Translations under genes and position numbers: made by a program
Assembly: GCF_900604945.1 (NCBI RefSeq)
Contig: NZ_UWPB01000002.1
Span: forward strand, 558,001 to 622,000
Length of the DNA: 64,000 nt
DNA from: Ruminococcus sp. Marseille-P6503
Lineage (GTDB): Bacteria > Bacillota > Clostridia > Oscillospirales > Ruminococcaceae
Direction of reading: 5' to 3'
Shown: piece by piece, positions 33,357 through 42,166 of the stretch
Layout: each line of letters begins with the position of its first letter
Numbering within the stretch: position 1 is the first letter of the stretch
Notes under the pieces: model-generated
What the model saw: the letters and a program-made list of their open reading frames with translations, nothing else
What the model was told of the DNA's origin: nothing
Database searches by the model: none

Positions 33357-33695
33357 ATGAATAAAAAGATAAAACAAATATCTATGAGAATTTTATCGTG
33401 CATAATGGCAATTGCATTAGCTTGCCCAATGCTTACAGAAATTTATGTTTTAGCTGAAACAAGTGATTCAAGCCAAAACACAAGTAGTATTACAACGCTA
33501 TCTAAAAATCCATTTGAACCTGATTGGAGAATAGCAATTTTTTATGATGGACTTAGTTGGAATAAATTTCATAATGAGGTTCAAGATGATATACATGATA
33601 AAAGTGGTATAGAAAAAGAATTAAAAATTAACTATACTAACGGTAAATATGGATATGCAGATTTACATAAGGTAATTGATGAAAAAACTACTTGA
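33357..33695 (+). pseudogene. secreted toxin-like protein truncated by the duplicated relaxase tail
   Basis: The frame starts after AAAGGAAA with a signal peptide (about 1-35, ending VLAETSD). The mature part reaches NGKYGYADLHKVIDEK, a pattern like the first active-site strand of nuclease-fold polymorphic toxins (GxADL). Exactly at 33684 the sequence becomes a copy of the relaxase 3' end, and the frame stops after two more codons. The C-terminal half, including any catalytic glutamate-lysine strand, is missing. The protein is therefore a recombination product. The nuclease reading is tentative. Confidence 0.65.
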
Positions 33696-34053
33696 ACTAT
33701 CTGCCGAAGAAAACAATTGGGCTTCGTTTCTGCTGGGAAGGCTTTATCTTTTCGGTACGGATGATATTGAGAAAGATAAGGAAAAGGCGATGGAATGGCT
33801 TAACAGGTCGGCGGACGACGGAAACGTTTATGCTCAGAATTTTCTGAATGAAAGCGGAAGCTTTGAAAACACAATGCTGGCAAATACGGTTTTAAGCTTG
33901 TTTATCAATCTAAGCCGATGTATTGAAGATGATTACATAAGAAGATACAGATCGGTCAGGACGTCCGCAGACAAAAAGCTTAGGCGTATGATAATTGAAA
34001 AGAAACAGGCGCTGGGGATTAAGGAGGAGCTTGGACAGGGTTATACTTCCTGA
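33684..34053 (+). pseudogene. orphan copy of the relaxase C-terminus (repeat copy 2)
   Basis: About 118 codons match the end of the relaxase at roughly 94% of residues (from LLELSAEENNWASF to EKKQALGIKEE), then end slightly differently (LGQGYTS). The frame has an accidental ATG at 33676, but there is no promoter or relaxase domain. The substitutions show that it came from a related element rather than from a fresh local duplication. It marks the right edge of a cargo replacement. Confidence 0.9.
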
Positions 34054-34149
34054 ATCTGAACAAATAGCACATATTGGTCAGGTTTGCCGAATGTTAATAC
34101 AATGTTTTGTATAATTGTACAGAATTTTATATAACTATGTCCATATATA

Positions 34150-34178
34150 TTGAAATATATTATTTATTGTGTTAAATT
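34150..34178 (+). promoter_or_regulatory. promoter of the Ntox44-type toxin gene
   Basis: TTGAAA (34150-34155), a 17-base spacer and TAAATT (34173-34178), about 75 bases before the start codon in AT-rich DNA. Confidence 0.5.
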
Positions 34179-34254
34179 AAAAGTAATTACATAGACGATG
34201 TTAAAAATATCGCTGGTAATACAAAAAATCAAAATTATGAAAGGGAGAAAAAGG

Positions 34255-37200
34255 ATGAATAACAGTTTTTTTAAAAAGACAAAGCGGCTTTTATCAGGCG
34301 TGATCGCCGCAGCAATGGCAGCTGCAATGCTGCCTGTAATTCCTGTAATGGCAGAGGATACCGCGGAGAGATATCCATATACAATGTTTGCGGGATCAAG
34401 CGAGGACGGCGCTATCACGGTAAACGCGGGGAATTTCTGCGTAAACGGTAATGTTGCCACAAACGGCACTATTTCGGCAAGCGGGAATATGAATATCAAT
34501 GGCGCTAAGAAAGAAAAAGCCAATGAAGAAATGATATACATTTTCAAAAAGCTGAATTATACATATTTTACAGGCAAAAATGTTGACGTATATCCTGATG
34601 ACTATGTTTATATGGAAATGAATATCAACATCAACGATCCTATGGATGTTAAGGGTAACCTTGAACTGACAGGCAACATTAATCTGAGTACTGGAATTAA
34701 GGCTTTGGATAATGTCACGCTTAACGGTGAAGTAAAAAACACGAATAATTCTGCTATTTGTTCTGAAACAGGAGATATTATAATTGACAGCCAAAACGTA
34801 AATCTCAACGGATTAGTATATGCACCATTCGGTAATGTTGAGATTACTGCACAGAATCTCAATCTTAACAATGTTATAATTATTGCAGATACAATTACAT
34901 TCAACTGCCCAAGCGTTAATGCAAACTACAGCAGCAGTATGGCTGAATTGGTCGGAACTGAATCGGACATTGACGTTGAGCTATATGCTTTTGGAGAGTA
35001 TAATGAGGAAGTCAGAAGCATAGCTATTGAATGGTACACCAACTATACTAACAGTGATTACGAAGTAATGATTTCTGATGATAATGTAAATTATACTTCT
35101 GTGGCAACAGTTTCAGGAGCTGCTGAATATCAGTATCTGATTACTGAGGACTTTGAAACAAGGTATTTTAAAATTTCTCTTACAACGAATTACGGAGAGG
35201 TAGTTGAATCTGTGCCTTTTGTTGTCACAAAAACAGAGGACGGCTATTCTGTTGATTTTCTTGACAGCGACGGCGATGGGCTTCCGGACATTTATGAGAA
35301 TATGATTGGCACAGATTTGAATAATCCCGATACGGATGGAGATGGTCTGACCGATTATCAGGAAGCATACATAACAGGAACAGATCCCACAAAGTACGAT
35401 TCGGTAACCGAAGGTGTTTCGGACGCTGATGCAGATTCTGACGGTGATGGTTTATCCAATTCACAGGAGATCGAGTTGGGAACTGATTCTCAATATGCTG
35501 ATACAGATGATGACGGATTATCTGATGGCGATGAAATTAATATTTACAATACCGACCCTTTAAATCCTGATACCGACGAGGACGGCGTAAATGACGGAGA
35601 CGAAATTGTTCTCGGTCTTAATCCGTTAAAGCCTGATACTGATGATAACGAAGTACTTGATTGTGACGAATATTTTGAACAATCTGTTGATAAAAGCAGA
35701 TTTGACAGCGATTTGTTTGAAAATAATTATGCGATACCCTCCTCACTTGACGTTTCAGCTAAAGGAAATGTAAATAATAATATTAATATAAGCGAGTATA
35801 CAGGATATTTAAAAGGTGAAGAACGTTCGTATGTAGGAAAAGTAATTGAAATAACTGATTCTGAAATCAGAAGCGGCAGTATCTCATTTACATTAAGCGA
35901 AGATTATAAAATAAAGAATTATAATGTCGGTGACAAATTGACAAACGGACTCCTTATCTGCTATAATGACGGAGAAAATACAACTCCGTTGGCTACAACT
36001 TACAATGAAGAAACAAGAACATTAAGCGCTGATATTTCAACCAAAGGCATTTATTTTGTCCTTGATGTTATGAGCTGGCTGGAATCTATGGGACTGGAAC
36101 TGCCGACCGAGAACAGTCCATATGTTAAGACTATGGTGCAAACTTATTCATCTGCCTCATCATTACGGTCAGCTGCAACCGTTGCAAATGTTGAAATAAA
36201 AGGACAGGTTGATATTGTATTTGTAATTGATACAACAGGCTCAATGGGTTCCTATATTACAAATGTAAAGAACAATATAACCGCATTTGTAAATGAAATT
36301 GAAACTGCCGGAATTAGTCCGTCTTTCGCACTCGTCGATTACAGAGATATTACCTGCGATGGACAGCATTCAACCAATGTAAAACAGAATAATGGCTCTA
36401 ACTGGTTTAAAAAAGCCGATGAATTTAAGGCAGAACTTTCAAAGTTATCTGTAAGCGGCGGCGGAGATACTCCTGAATCTGCTATAGACGGACTTGAAAT
36501 GGCAAGACAGCTTGATTTAAGATCATCATCTCAAAAATTTTTTGTATTGGTTACAGACGCTGATTATAAAGTCAATAATAATTATGGAATTAAGTCAATG
36601 AGTGAAATGGTCGATTTGCTTGTAAATGACGATATTAATGTATCCGTTATTTCAAATTCATATTATGAGTCAACATACAAATCGCTTTATGAAGGCACCG
36701 GAGGTATATTTGCAGACGTAAGCGGAAATTTTAAAGACAAACTTCTTGCAATTGCTGATATGATTAACGAAGAAACAAACAACGGCTGCTGGGTTGCTCT
36801 TAAAGGTCTTATTCCTCAGATTGTTAAGCTTGATGAAAATCCTACTGGATTAGGAACAGCAGATACGGATGGAGATTCTTTGCTTGATAAAGAGGAACTG
36901 AAAAGCGTTTGGCCGACAAGATATATTGATATTAATTCGTTTCTTTATCTCTTTGGATTGCCTTTTGATTATTCCTATCCCACTATTGCTGAGTATGATT
37001 ATTATAGTAATCCGACTAAAGAGGATACGGATGGGGATAATCTGTTAGATAATTTTGATCCAAAACCAAAATCCGTCAATAATAATGGAGCAGTCATGAA
37101 AGAACTGTCAATAGAAAGAATTTATAATGCATATATGCTACATTTAGAAGACAATGTTTCAGAAGTATATGATATATATACGGCTACAGGAAAAGATAGC

Positions 37201-38100
37201 GAAATGAGCTGGGAAGAATTTATTGAATTTTATAGTGGTGTCGTTGATTTTAATTTTTCCTTAAAGAACGCCAGCGAAACAGAGTTGAAAATAACAACAT
37301 TACAAAGATGTTTGGAATATTTAGGCTTTTTGGATATGGGAGGATCGGCGTATGGTGCAATGGGGGGAGCAACTCAGTCGGCAATTCAAAATTTTCAGCT
37401 TAATTATGGATTGAATATTTCCGAACAAGTTGAATTTTACGGTAAGTGGTTTATAGAAATTGATGATATAACATATTTGACCATCGCTAATGTTGCCGCT
37501 AATCATGGATTCTATGTTGGTGACAAACCTGTTGAAGCACATACAGAATATAAAATGCTTTGTAATTTAACTGCAGAAGGCTATGGTAAAACGTTTTTTG
37601 ATTATATTCCGAGTGTGGTTCCGATATTAAATATTGAACAAATCAACAATGATATTTCAATCTATAGTGATATTAATGGCAAATATGATACTGTATACTA
37701 TTTAGATTATACGGAACCATTAAAGAACATTATAACAGATATGATAAATACAGCGGAAAGCTTTATATACTATCCTTCATTTAACGGATATGTTCAATTC
37801 TATATCAATGTTAATCATGGAGGAATTTGGGATGTGAAAGTTCGGGAAAGTTGGAATAATACGATATCAACTATTCGTTATTTTTCTCAGAATTTCAAAT
37901 TTGTATATAATGATATTATTATGAATTCTGAAAACTTAGGAAATTATCTATATGGCTGTACTGGTCATGCTACAGGATTTACTTTAAATATCTTATATAA
38001 AGGAAGCGGATATGCCGCTAGTACTGGTAATACTATTGATAATCAGGATGACTTAGACTTCATCAAAAGGGGATATGATTATTATGATGAAATATGTTAA
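34255..38100 (+). CDS. secreted polymorphic toxin: TSP3 repeats, vWA domain, Ntox44-like C-terminus
   Basis: A 1281-residue exported protein. A signal peptide (about 1-32, ending PVMAED) is followed by a beta-helix-like region (about 40-220) rich in N-G-N turns. Thrombospondin type-3-like calcium repeats follow (about 330-480; DSDGDGLPD, DTDGDGLTD, DADSDGDGLSN). A von Willebrand A domain comes next (about 658-830) with the MIDAS motif DTTGS. A peptidoglycan-binding-like module is at about 1020-1065 (LQRCLEYLGF, TQSAIQNFQ). The last 100 residues (NHGGIWDVKVRESW, YGCTGHATGF) resemble bacterial toxin 44. ATG 34255 follows GGGAG. Its stop overlaps a four-helix membrane protein, the likely immunity gene. 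Confidence 0.82.
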   Translation: MNNSFFKKTKRLLSGVIAAAMAAAMLPVIPVMAEDTAERYPYTMFAGSSEDGAITVNAGNFCVNGNVATNGTISASGNMNINGAKKEKANEEMIYIFKKLNYTYFTGKNVDVYPDDYVYMEMNININDPMDVKGNLELTGNINLSTGIKALDNVTLNGEVKNTNNSAICSETGDIIIDSQNVNLNGLVYAPFGNVEITAQNLNLNNVIIIADTITFNCPSVNANYSSSMAELVGTESDIDVELYAFGEYNEEVRSIAIEWYTNYTNSDYEVMISDDNVNYTSVATVSGAAEYQYLITEDFETRYFKISLTTNYGEVVESVPFVVTKTEDGYSVDFLDSDGDGLPDIYENMIGTDLNNPDTDGDGLTDYQEAYITGTDPTKYDSVTEGVSDADADSDGDGLSNSQEIELGTDSQYADTDDDGLSDGDEINIYNTDPLNPDTDEDGVNDGDEIVLGLNPLKPDTDDNEVLDCDEYFEQSVDKSRFDSDLFENNYAIPSSLDVSAKGNVNNNINISEYTGYLKGEERSYVGKVIEITDSEIRSGSISFTLSEDYKIKNYNVGDKLTNGLLICYNDGENTTPLATTYNEETRTLSADISTKGIYFVLDVMSWLESMGLELPTENSPYVKTMVQTYSSASSLRSAATVANVEIKGQVDIVFVIDTTGSMGSYITNVKNNITAFVNEIETAGISPSFALVDYRDITCDGQHSTNVKQNNGSNWFKKADEFKAELSKLSVSGGGDTPESAIDGLEMARQLDLRSSSQKFFVLVTDADYKVNNNYGIKSMSEMVDLLVNDDINVSVISNSYYESTYKSLYEGTGGIFADVSGNFKDKLLAIADMINEETNNGCWVALKGLIPQIVKLDENPTGLGTADTDGDSLLDKEELKSVWPTRYIDINSFLYLFGLPFDYSYPTIAEYDYYSNPTKEDTDGDNLLDNFDPKPKSVNNNGAVMKELSIERIYNAYMLHLEDNVSEVYDIYTATGKDSEMSWEEFIEFYSGVVDFNFSLKNASETELKITTLQRCLEYLGFLDMGGSAYGAMGGATQSAIQNFQLNYGLNISEQVEFYGKWFIEIDDITYLTIANVAANHGFYVGDKPVEAHTEYKMLCNLTAEGYGKTFFDYIPSVVPILNIEQINNDISIYSDINGKYDTVYYLDYTEPLKNIITDMINTAESFIYYPSFNGYVQFYINVNHGGIWDVKVRESWNNTISTIRYFSQNFKFVYNDIIMNSENLGNYLYGCTGHATGFTLNILYKGSGYAASTGNTIDNQDDLDFIKRGYDYYDEIC

Positions 38101-38488
38101 ATATGTATTGATGAGTTTCATATATGCTCTTTTGTTTAATTTAACTGCATATTTAGGAGCAGGGATAGCTTCTGTTATTTCTATATTTATTTTTTTTATT
38201 ATTTATGCAGCGGTGCAGTTAGCTTTTTTTGTTAAGTTAAGCAACCATAATATAAAAATATATTGTTTGGGTGTTATATTGACCATTTGTTTTTCTGTTA
38301 TAATCGGTTATATATTTTACGATACTGATTTTTTTATTCATATATTTATGGCTTTCAATGGTGATTATGGAACACCTAATGCAGGAAGCGGCTTCGGTAT
38401 GATTCTAAGTTATAGTCTTAATGGGATAGCATTACTTTGTTCAATTCTAATTGGTATATATAATATCCTGACTAATCGACAGCAATAA
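38084..38488 (+). CDS. four-helix membrane protein, candidate immunity protein for the Ntox44 toxin
   Basis: A hydrophobic protein of about 134 residues with four predicted membrane helices (about 7-25, 27-48, 58-76, 103-125). It starts inside the last codons of the toxin gene (ATG 38084, with AAAGGGG upstream), which is the usual place for an immunity gene. Membrane immunity proteins are known for several polymorphic toxins. There is no other family evidence. A 245-base AT-rich gap follows. Confidence 0.6.
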   Translation: MMKYVKYVLMSFIYALLFNLTAYLGAGIASVISIFIFFIIYAAVQLAFFVKLSNHNIKIYCLGVILTICFSVIIGYIFYDTDFFIHIFMAFNGDYGTPNAGSGFGMILSYSLNGIALLCSILIGIYNILTNRQQ

Positions 38489-38646
38489 GTCTCAATAGTT
38501 CAATCTAAGTTAGGTGGTATAGAGCATCCTTATTATTTACAGAGTTATTATATTTTTTTGCTCATTTTTCTGCGAATGATTTTAATTAATGTAGGTGTCT
38601 GGGTTCAGCAATATTTTATACATATCATAATCAGGGGGGAATCGTA

Positions 38647-38751
38647 GTGAAAATAAGCACCTGGGAATTAGTTATAAATGTAGAAAAAACCAAGTTATTC
38701 ATTTTTTATTTAACTCAAAATAATGAGGTTAAATATGGAGTTTATTATTGA
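38647..38751 (+). CDS. possible 34-residue fragment
   Basis: GTG 38647, eight bases after GGGGGG, opens a short frame (VKISTWELVINVEKTKLFIF and so on) that overlaps the next gene. The ribosome site is good but the frame is short. It may be the remains of another immunity gene. Confidence 0.25.
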   Translation: MKISTWELVINVEKTKLFIFYLTQNNEVKYGVYY

Positions 38752-39181
38752 AATGTCCAATTTTGTAATTCAAAGTAAAATAGTATATTTAAGTAATGAA
38801 TATGCATTTCAAACCATTCCCAAATTACCTACCGATGTATCGTTATTATTTGAAAACTTATGTATTAATATAAGTTCAGATGATAAAACTGTATATTCGA
38901 TAGATGGATATCATCCAAAAACTTGTTGGACTGAAAAAGAACTTATAATACCTAAGTGTCAAGTAGGTAAATTAATAGTAAATGGCAATTTTGAGAGCGG
39001 TGACGTAAAAAGACTTGCACCTATATGTACTTACCAAACCTTTTATGACAGTAAAACCGGATGGTTATGCATAGGAACTGACGAACTAAATAGTACATCC
39101 GTTAAAATTTTAAATAATGTAATTGCAACAATAAAGAATAAAAAATTGATTGCATTATGGCTAAATCCTGAATTAAAATAA
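38735..39181 (+). CDS. unknown island protein, possible immunity protein
   Basis: A soluble protein of about 148 residues (MEFIIEMSNFVIQSK at the start), rich in Ile, Asn and Lys and with no signal peptide. GAGG lies six bases before ATG 38735. The sequence after its TAA continues open in the same frame for another 150 codons with the remains of a different gene, so this stop may be the result of recombination. No family is recognised; its place among toxin and immunity genes suggests an immunity role. Confidence 0.45.
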   Translation: MEFIIEMSNFVIQSKIVYLSNEYAFQTIPKLPTDVSLLFENLCINISSDDKTVYSIDGYHPKTCWTEKELIIPKCQVGKLIVNGNFESGDVKRLAPICTYQTFYDSKTGWLCIGTDELNSTSVKILNNVIATIKNKKLIALWLNPELK

Positions 39182-39640
39182 ATTCAAAAGACTCCAGAAT
39201 CAGCAAAAAAGAGGTTTCCAAAGCTGCAATACACTCCATATGTTGAGCTTTCGTATAAAAATGGCAGTTTGATTGTCAATGATTTTTATGGAGGTACTGA
39301 GGATGATTATGGTATGTCGGTAGCTAAAAGAATATCAGAAAAAATCACAAATCATACTCCGGTAGAAGCATTAAAAAATGGTTACGTTAACTATTTAAGT
39401 GAATTTGATTATGAAATTTCTAATAGTCCTAAATCTCCTTTTGATAAACTAATAATGATTTACGAAACTATTGGGCAACCCCCAATTGAAACATCAATTC
39501 AAGTTTCTCGCTGGAAGAATTATAATTTGTATCCAAGACGCTCGAAAACAGGTGGTACTTGGATTGAGATAACATCAGAAAAAATCAATGATAGCTTTAT
39601 ATATTACGAAAAGGAAATTGGCGATGATTGGGAATTGTAA
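39182..39640 (+). pseudogene. headless immunity-type gene
   Basis: The frame is open from 39182 directly after the previous stop and runs to 39640 but has no ATG and no ribosome site; the first candidate is TTG 39269. Its start (SAKKRFPKLQYTPYVEL) copies residues 63-92 of the protein at 40192 at DNA level. The rest (from DDYGMSVAKRISEKI to GDDWEL) is unrelated. It has lost its N-terminal half, which in the other copy reads MPILKIHKNALYV. It is probably the tail of a related immunity gene left after exchange. Confidence 0.6.
39196..39288 (+). repeat. 93-bp direct repeat, copy 1
   Basis: This stretch recurs at 40380-40472 with one base different (TTCG against TTTG). The copies are 1184 bases apart in the same direction, inside related immunity-type genes. 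Confidence 0.95.
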
Positions 39641-40073
39641 GAAGAAAAAAATAATAATCATTACTTCTGCATTTGTTATCGCTTTGATTGGTCTATTTGT
39701 TTGTTATAATCATGATTTAGACCACAAGGAAATAGCCAGCGGACATCTGATTCCTAGCAATGGTGAATATGTATACTATTCAATAGTAAAAGAAAATGAT
39801 TTAGAGGATATCTATAACTGTTCATATGATCTTCCAAACTATGATTTCGACTTTAAAAACCATAGTTATATCATCACTTTTGGATATGAAATTGTAGAAT
39901 TGTCATACTCACTGATTTCACAACCTATTTTTCATAGTTTCGATTACTATGTTCCCAGGGTTCAGCTATTGAATAAAAAAGATGACTTATGCCGCATTTA
40001 CGAGATACCAAAAGTAAACATTGATGTTGACCCAGATAATTACAAAAGGAATGTATACTTTGTAAAGGAATAA
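39624..40073 (+). CDS. membrane-anchored island protein of unknown function
   Basis: A 149-residue protein with a basic start (MIGNCKKKK), one membrane helix (about 10-27) and an extracellular part rich in Tyr, Asp and Asn. AAGGAAA precedes ATG 39624, and the gene overlaps the end of the frame at 39640. The layout (short cytosolic head, one helix, outer domain) matches other candidate immunity proteins here (40869, 41586) that would meet secreted toxins outside the membrane. No family was recognised. Confidence 0.5.
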   Translation: MIGNCKKKKIIIITSAFVIALIGLFVCYNHDLDHKEIASGHLIPSNGEYVYYSIVKENDLEDIYNCSYDLPNYDFDFKNHSYIITFGYEIVELSYSLISQPIFHSFDYYVPRVQLLNKKDDLCRIYEIPKVNIDVDPDNYKRNVYFVKE

Positions 40074-40191
40074 TAACTTTAATGGAATTAAAAATGACTA
40101 ATCAGTAAGCTAATAAAGTATATGGCTTCTGAAAAGAAATTTTTGTTGCACCTTTACAAACAAACGATTGTAATGATATCGGAGGTTAACT

Positions 40192-40530
40192 ATGCCTATT
40201 TTAAAAATACATAAAAATGCATTGTATGTTAATAACGAGCTGGTAAAGTTTCAGTTTGAGATTGATACTGTCCTTGTTCTTGATTCACAGGTAATTGTAC
40301 TAATAAAAACTCCATATGACATTGATAATAATGATAATGTTTACTTAGTTGATTTTCATGGTAAAATTACTTGGCAGATAGAATCAGCAAAAAAGAGGTT
40401 TCCAAAGCTGCAATACACTCCATATGTTGAGCTTTTGTATAAAAATGGCAGTTTGATTGTCAATGATTTTTACGGTACGGATTTTATGGACAGTATTCCA
40501 GATGGAAAACGGGATCATATCTCCCATTAA
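40192..40530 (+). CDS. immunity-type protein containing the 93-bp repeat
   Basis: A 112-residue protein starting MPILKIHKNALYVNNELVKF and rich in beta strands (VLVLDSQVIVLIKTPYD, NVYLVDFHGKITWQI). GGAGG lies six bases before the ATG. After the repeated DNA (40380-40472) the ending DFMDSIPDGKRDHISH differs from the other copy. It looks like a mosaic whose natural C-terminus may have been replaced. Proteins of this shape are common beside polymorphic toxins, but the link here rests on context. Confidence 0.5.
   Translation: MPILKIHKNALYVNNELVKFQFEIDTVLVLDSQVIVLIKTPYDIDNNDNVYLVDFHGKITWQIESAKKRFPKLQYTPYVELLYKNGSLIVNDFYGTDFMDSIPDGKRDHISH
40380..40472 (+). repeat. 93-bp direct repeat, copy 2
   Basis: Nearly identical to 39196-39288. 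See the genes at 39182 and 40192. Confidence 0.95.
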
Positions 40531-40570
40531 TATAATCCGCTGATAAATTAAATATAGGAGTGGCGCTGAT

Positions 40571-40882
40571 ATGAAAGATGGAGAATCAGTCATTTTAATG
40601 AGTAAGACAGTAAAAGCACACGAATACGAAAGTGTAATAGATGTAAACTGGAATGCATCGGTAGGTCAGTGTAGTGGTATTCTAATCTGTGAAGCCCAAA
40701 AAAAGAATGGTGAGATAAAAATGATGACTCGTTACATTGTCTATGATTTTTATGACTGGGCAAAAGGAAGTACAAACACTTTTATCCCTACTGTAAGTGA
40801 TGGTGAAATGTACACTCTTCATGAATCAGGATATGCTAAACAATATTATGTATACGGGGAGTATATTGATGAAAAAGCTTAA
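40571..40882 (+). CDS. small protein, possible orphan toxin tail
   Basis: A 103-residue frame starting MKDGESVILMSKTVKAHEY, with NWNASVGQCSGILICEA and YDFYDWAKGSTNTF. It has no signal peptide, and its size and gene order (followed by a membrane-anchored protein in an overlapping position) suit the detached C-terminal module of a polymorphic toxin followed by its immunity gene. AGGAG precedes the ATG by ten bases. No catalytic motif is recognised, so the toxin reading is inference. Confidence 0.4.
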   Translation: MKDGESVILMSKTVKAHEYESVIDVNWNASVGQCSGILICEAQKKNGEIKMMTRYIVYDFYDWAKGSTNTFIPTVSDGEMYTLHESGYAKQYYVYGEYIDEKA

Positions 40883-41360
40883 AAAAAAAGTTCTTATCAT
40901 TGTAGCGATTACTTCCATAATCATATGTACAATTTTTACAGTTTGCTACTGCGAATATTATACAATCAAATTAAAATCAGACATAACATATGATGAATAT
41001 AGTATTATTGCTAAGGAATATAATGTAACAGTTAAAAAAGAGGACATAGATTATATCTATTGTCAAGGCTCAGACAGATATGGAGTTAGACTAGAGTTGG
41101 ATATATGTGATGCAGATGTAATTAATAATTGCTTCAGTTTTGATTTTGATACTGTCAAATTATCTGCATACCTACAATCCGATAATTGGCAAGAGTACAG
41201 AAATTCTAACAAAATTAATGTTGAATCAAAAGAGATATCGAATTACATTATGAATCCTCCTTTAGATGAAGTTTTCATATTTATATATGAAGAAAATGAA
41301 AAATGGTATATTGAGGCTGAAAAATACAAAATTTCTGATTTATCAAATATATGGTATTAG
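40869..41360 (+). CDS. membrane-anchored candidate immunity protein
   Basis: A 163-residue protein (MKKLKKKVLIIVAITSII) with one N-terminal membrane helix (about 8-26) and an acidic outer domain (KKEDIDYIYCQGSDRYG, EEISNYIMNPPLDEVF-like segments). It starts within the end of the previous frame after GGGGAG, so the two are coupled. Upstream in-frame ATGs from 40797 lie inside the previous gene without a ribosome site. No family is recognised. Confidence 0.5.
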   Translation: MKKLKKKVLIIVAITSIIICTIFTVCYCEYYTIKLKSDITYDEYSIIAKEYNVTVKKEDIDYIYCQGSDRYGVRLELDICDADVINNCFSFDFDTVKLSAYLQSDNWQEYRNSNKINVESKEISNYIMNPPLDEVFIFIYEENEKWYIEAEKYKISDLSNIWY

Positions 41361-41379
41361 AGAGGGTGTTACGTAATGA

Positions 41380-41586
41380 AATCGGTATGGTTTTAACCCG
41401 AAATATACAGAATCGAATCCTGATATAATGGTATCTGTTGATTTAAGTGGATATCCAGATTTTTATAATGCAATAAGCGACCCTAAAAATGTTCAATACT
41501 ATAACGATTTACAAAAAGAAAACTTGATTTTTGATGAAAAAACTAAAACAGTCTGGATACAATGGTACAATGAAGGAGTGGCATAA
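41380..41586 (+). pseudogene. orphan C-terminal toxin module, start lost
   Basis: After TGA 41377-41379 a frame of 68 codons reads NRYGFNPKYTESNPDIM, VDLSGYPDFYNAISDPKNV, and ends WIQWYNEGVA. It has no start codon at its head; the first ATG is internal (41428). Its stop overlaps the ATG of the DUF5104-type lipoprotein gene, the standard toxin-immunity junction. It is best read as the surviving tail of a larger toxin whose delivery part was replaced. Confidence 0.55.
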
Positions 41587-42104
41587 TGAAGCAAAGTTTT
41601 TTTCATGTGTTTGTTTTATTAATGGCAACAGTTACAATTTCGTTATCTGGTTGTGTATCGGATAAAATAAATTCTGAAGAATACAAATCTCCGGGTGACC
41701 TTGCGAAAGAACGTCAAGCAGAAATAATGGAATGTTTTATCAACAAGGACGCTGAAACGATAAAGAGTTTTTTTAGTGAGTATGTTATCGAAACTTATCC
41801 GGATATTGATACCCAGATAGATAAAGCGTTTAATTTTCTGGACGGGGAGATTGTATCCTATGATGAACCGTTTTCGAGTGCGTCCGGTAGTAAAGACAGA
41901 AAAGCTTATGGAGCTGATACAAGAAATATTATAACAGACAAGGGAACTGAGTATAAGATTTCGTTTAAGGGTTGGCTTACCAATTCAAAAGAAACAAATA
42001 AGATTGGTGTTATTTGCATAAAGGTGATTGATATGACTGACGAATATGATTATAGTAAAAATGAAAAAGAAAATGGCATTTTATATATTGGTGAGCCTGA
42101 TTAA
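41586..42104 (+). CDS. DUF5104-like lipoprotein, candidate immunity protein
   Basis: A 172-residue lipoprotein with signal peptide and lipobox LSGC (Cys at residue 23). The mature part (KNKDAETIKSFFSEYV-like helix, DGEIVSYDEPFSSASG, TDKGTEYKISFKGWL) resembles DUF5104 proteins, small NTF2-like domains frequent next to secreted toxins. It would sit on the outer membrane face and could block a secreted toxin at the cell surface. It overlaps the toxin tail before it by one base. Two hairpins follow in the next gap. Confidence 0.62.
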   Translation: MKQSFFHVFVLLMATVTISLSGCVSDKINSEEYKSPGDLAKERQAEIMECFINKDAETIKSFFSEYVIETYPDIDTQIDKAFNFLDGEIVSYDEPFSSASGSKDRKAYGADTRNIITDKGTEYKISFKGWLTNSKETNKIGVICIKVIDMTDEYDYSKNEKENGILYIGEPD

Positions 42105-42166
42105 AAACAGATGAAATCATATTATGCAAAAACATATTTCTTATTGAAGTTTTGAAGTGCTGTATG

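Noticed and set aside
33676-34053. Stand-alone Sel1-repeat protein
   Set aside because: Nearly identical to the relaxase C-terminus, and its ATG comes from the fused upstream gene, so it is an orphan copy, not a separate gene.
39269-39640. Intact small gene starting at TTG 39269
   Set aside because: No ribosome site precedes it, and the open frame extends upstream through DNA copied from the gene at 40192. It is better read as a headless remnant.
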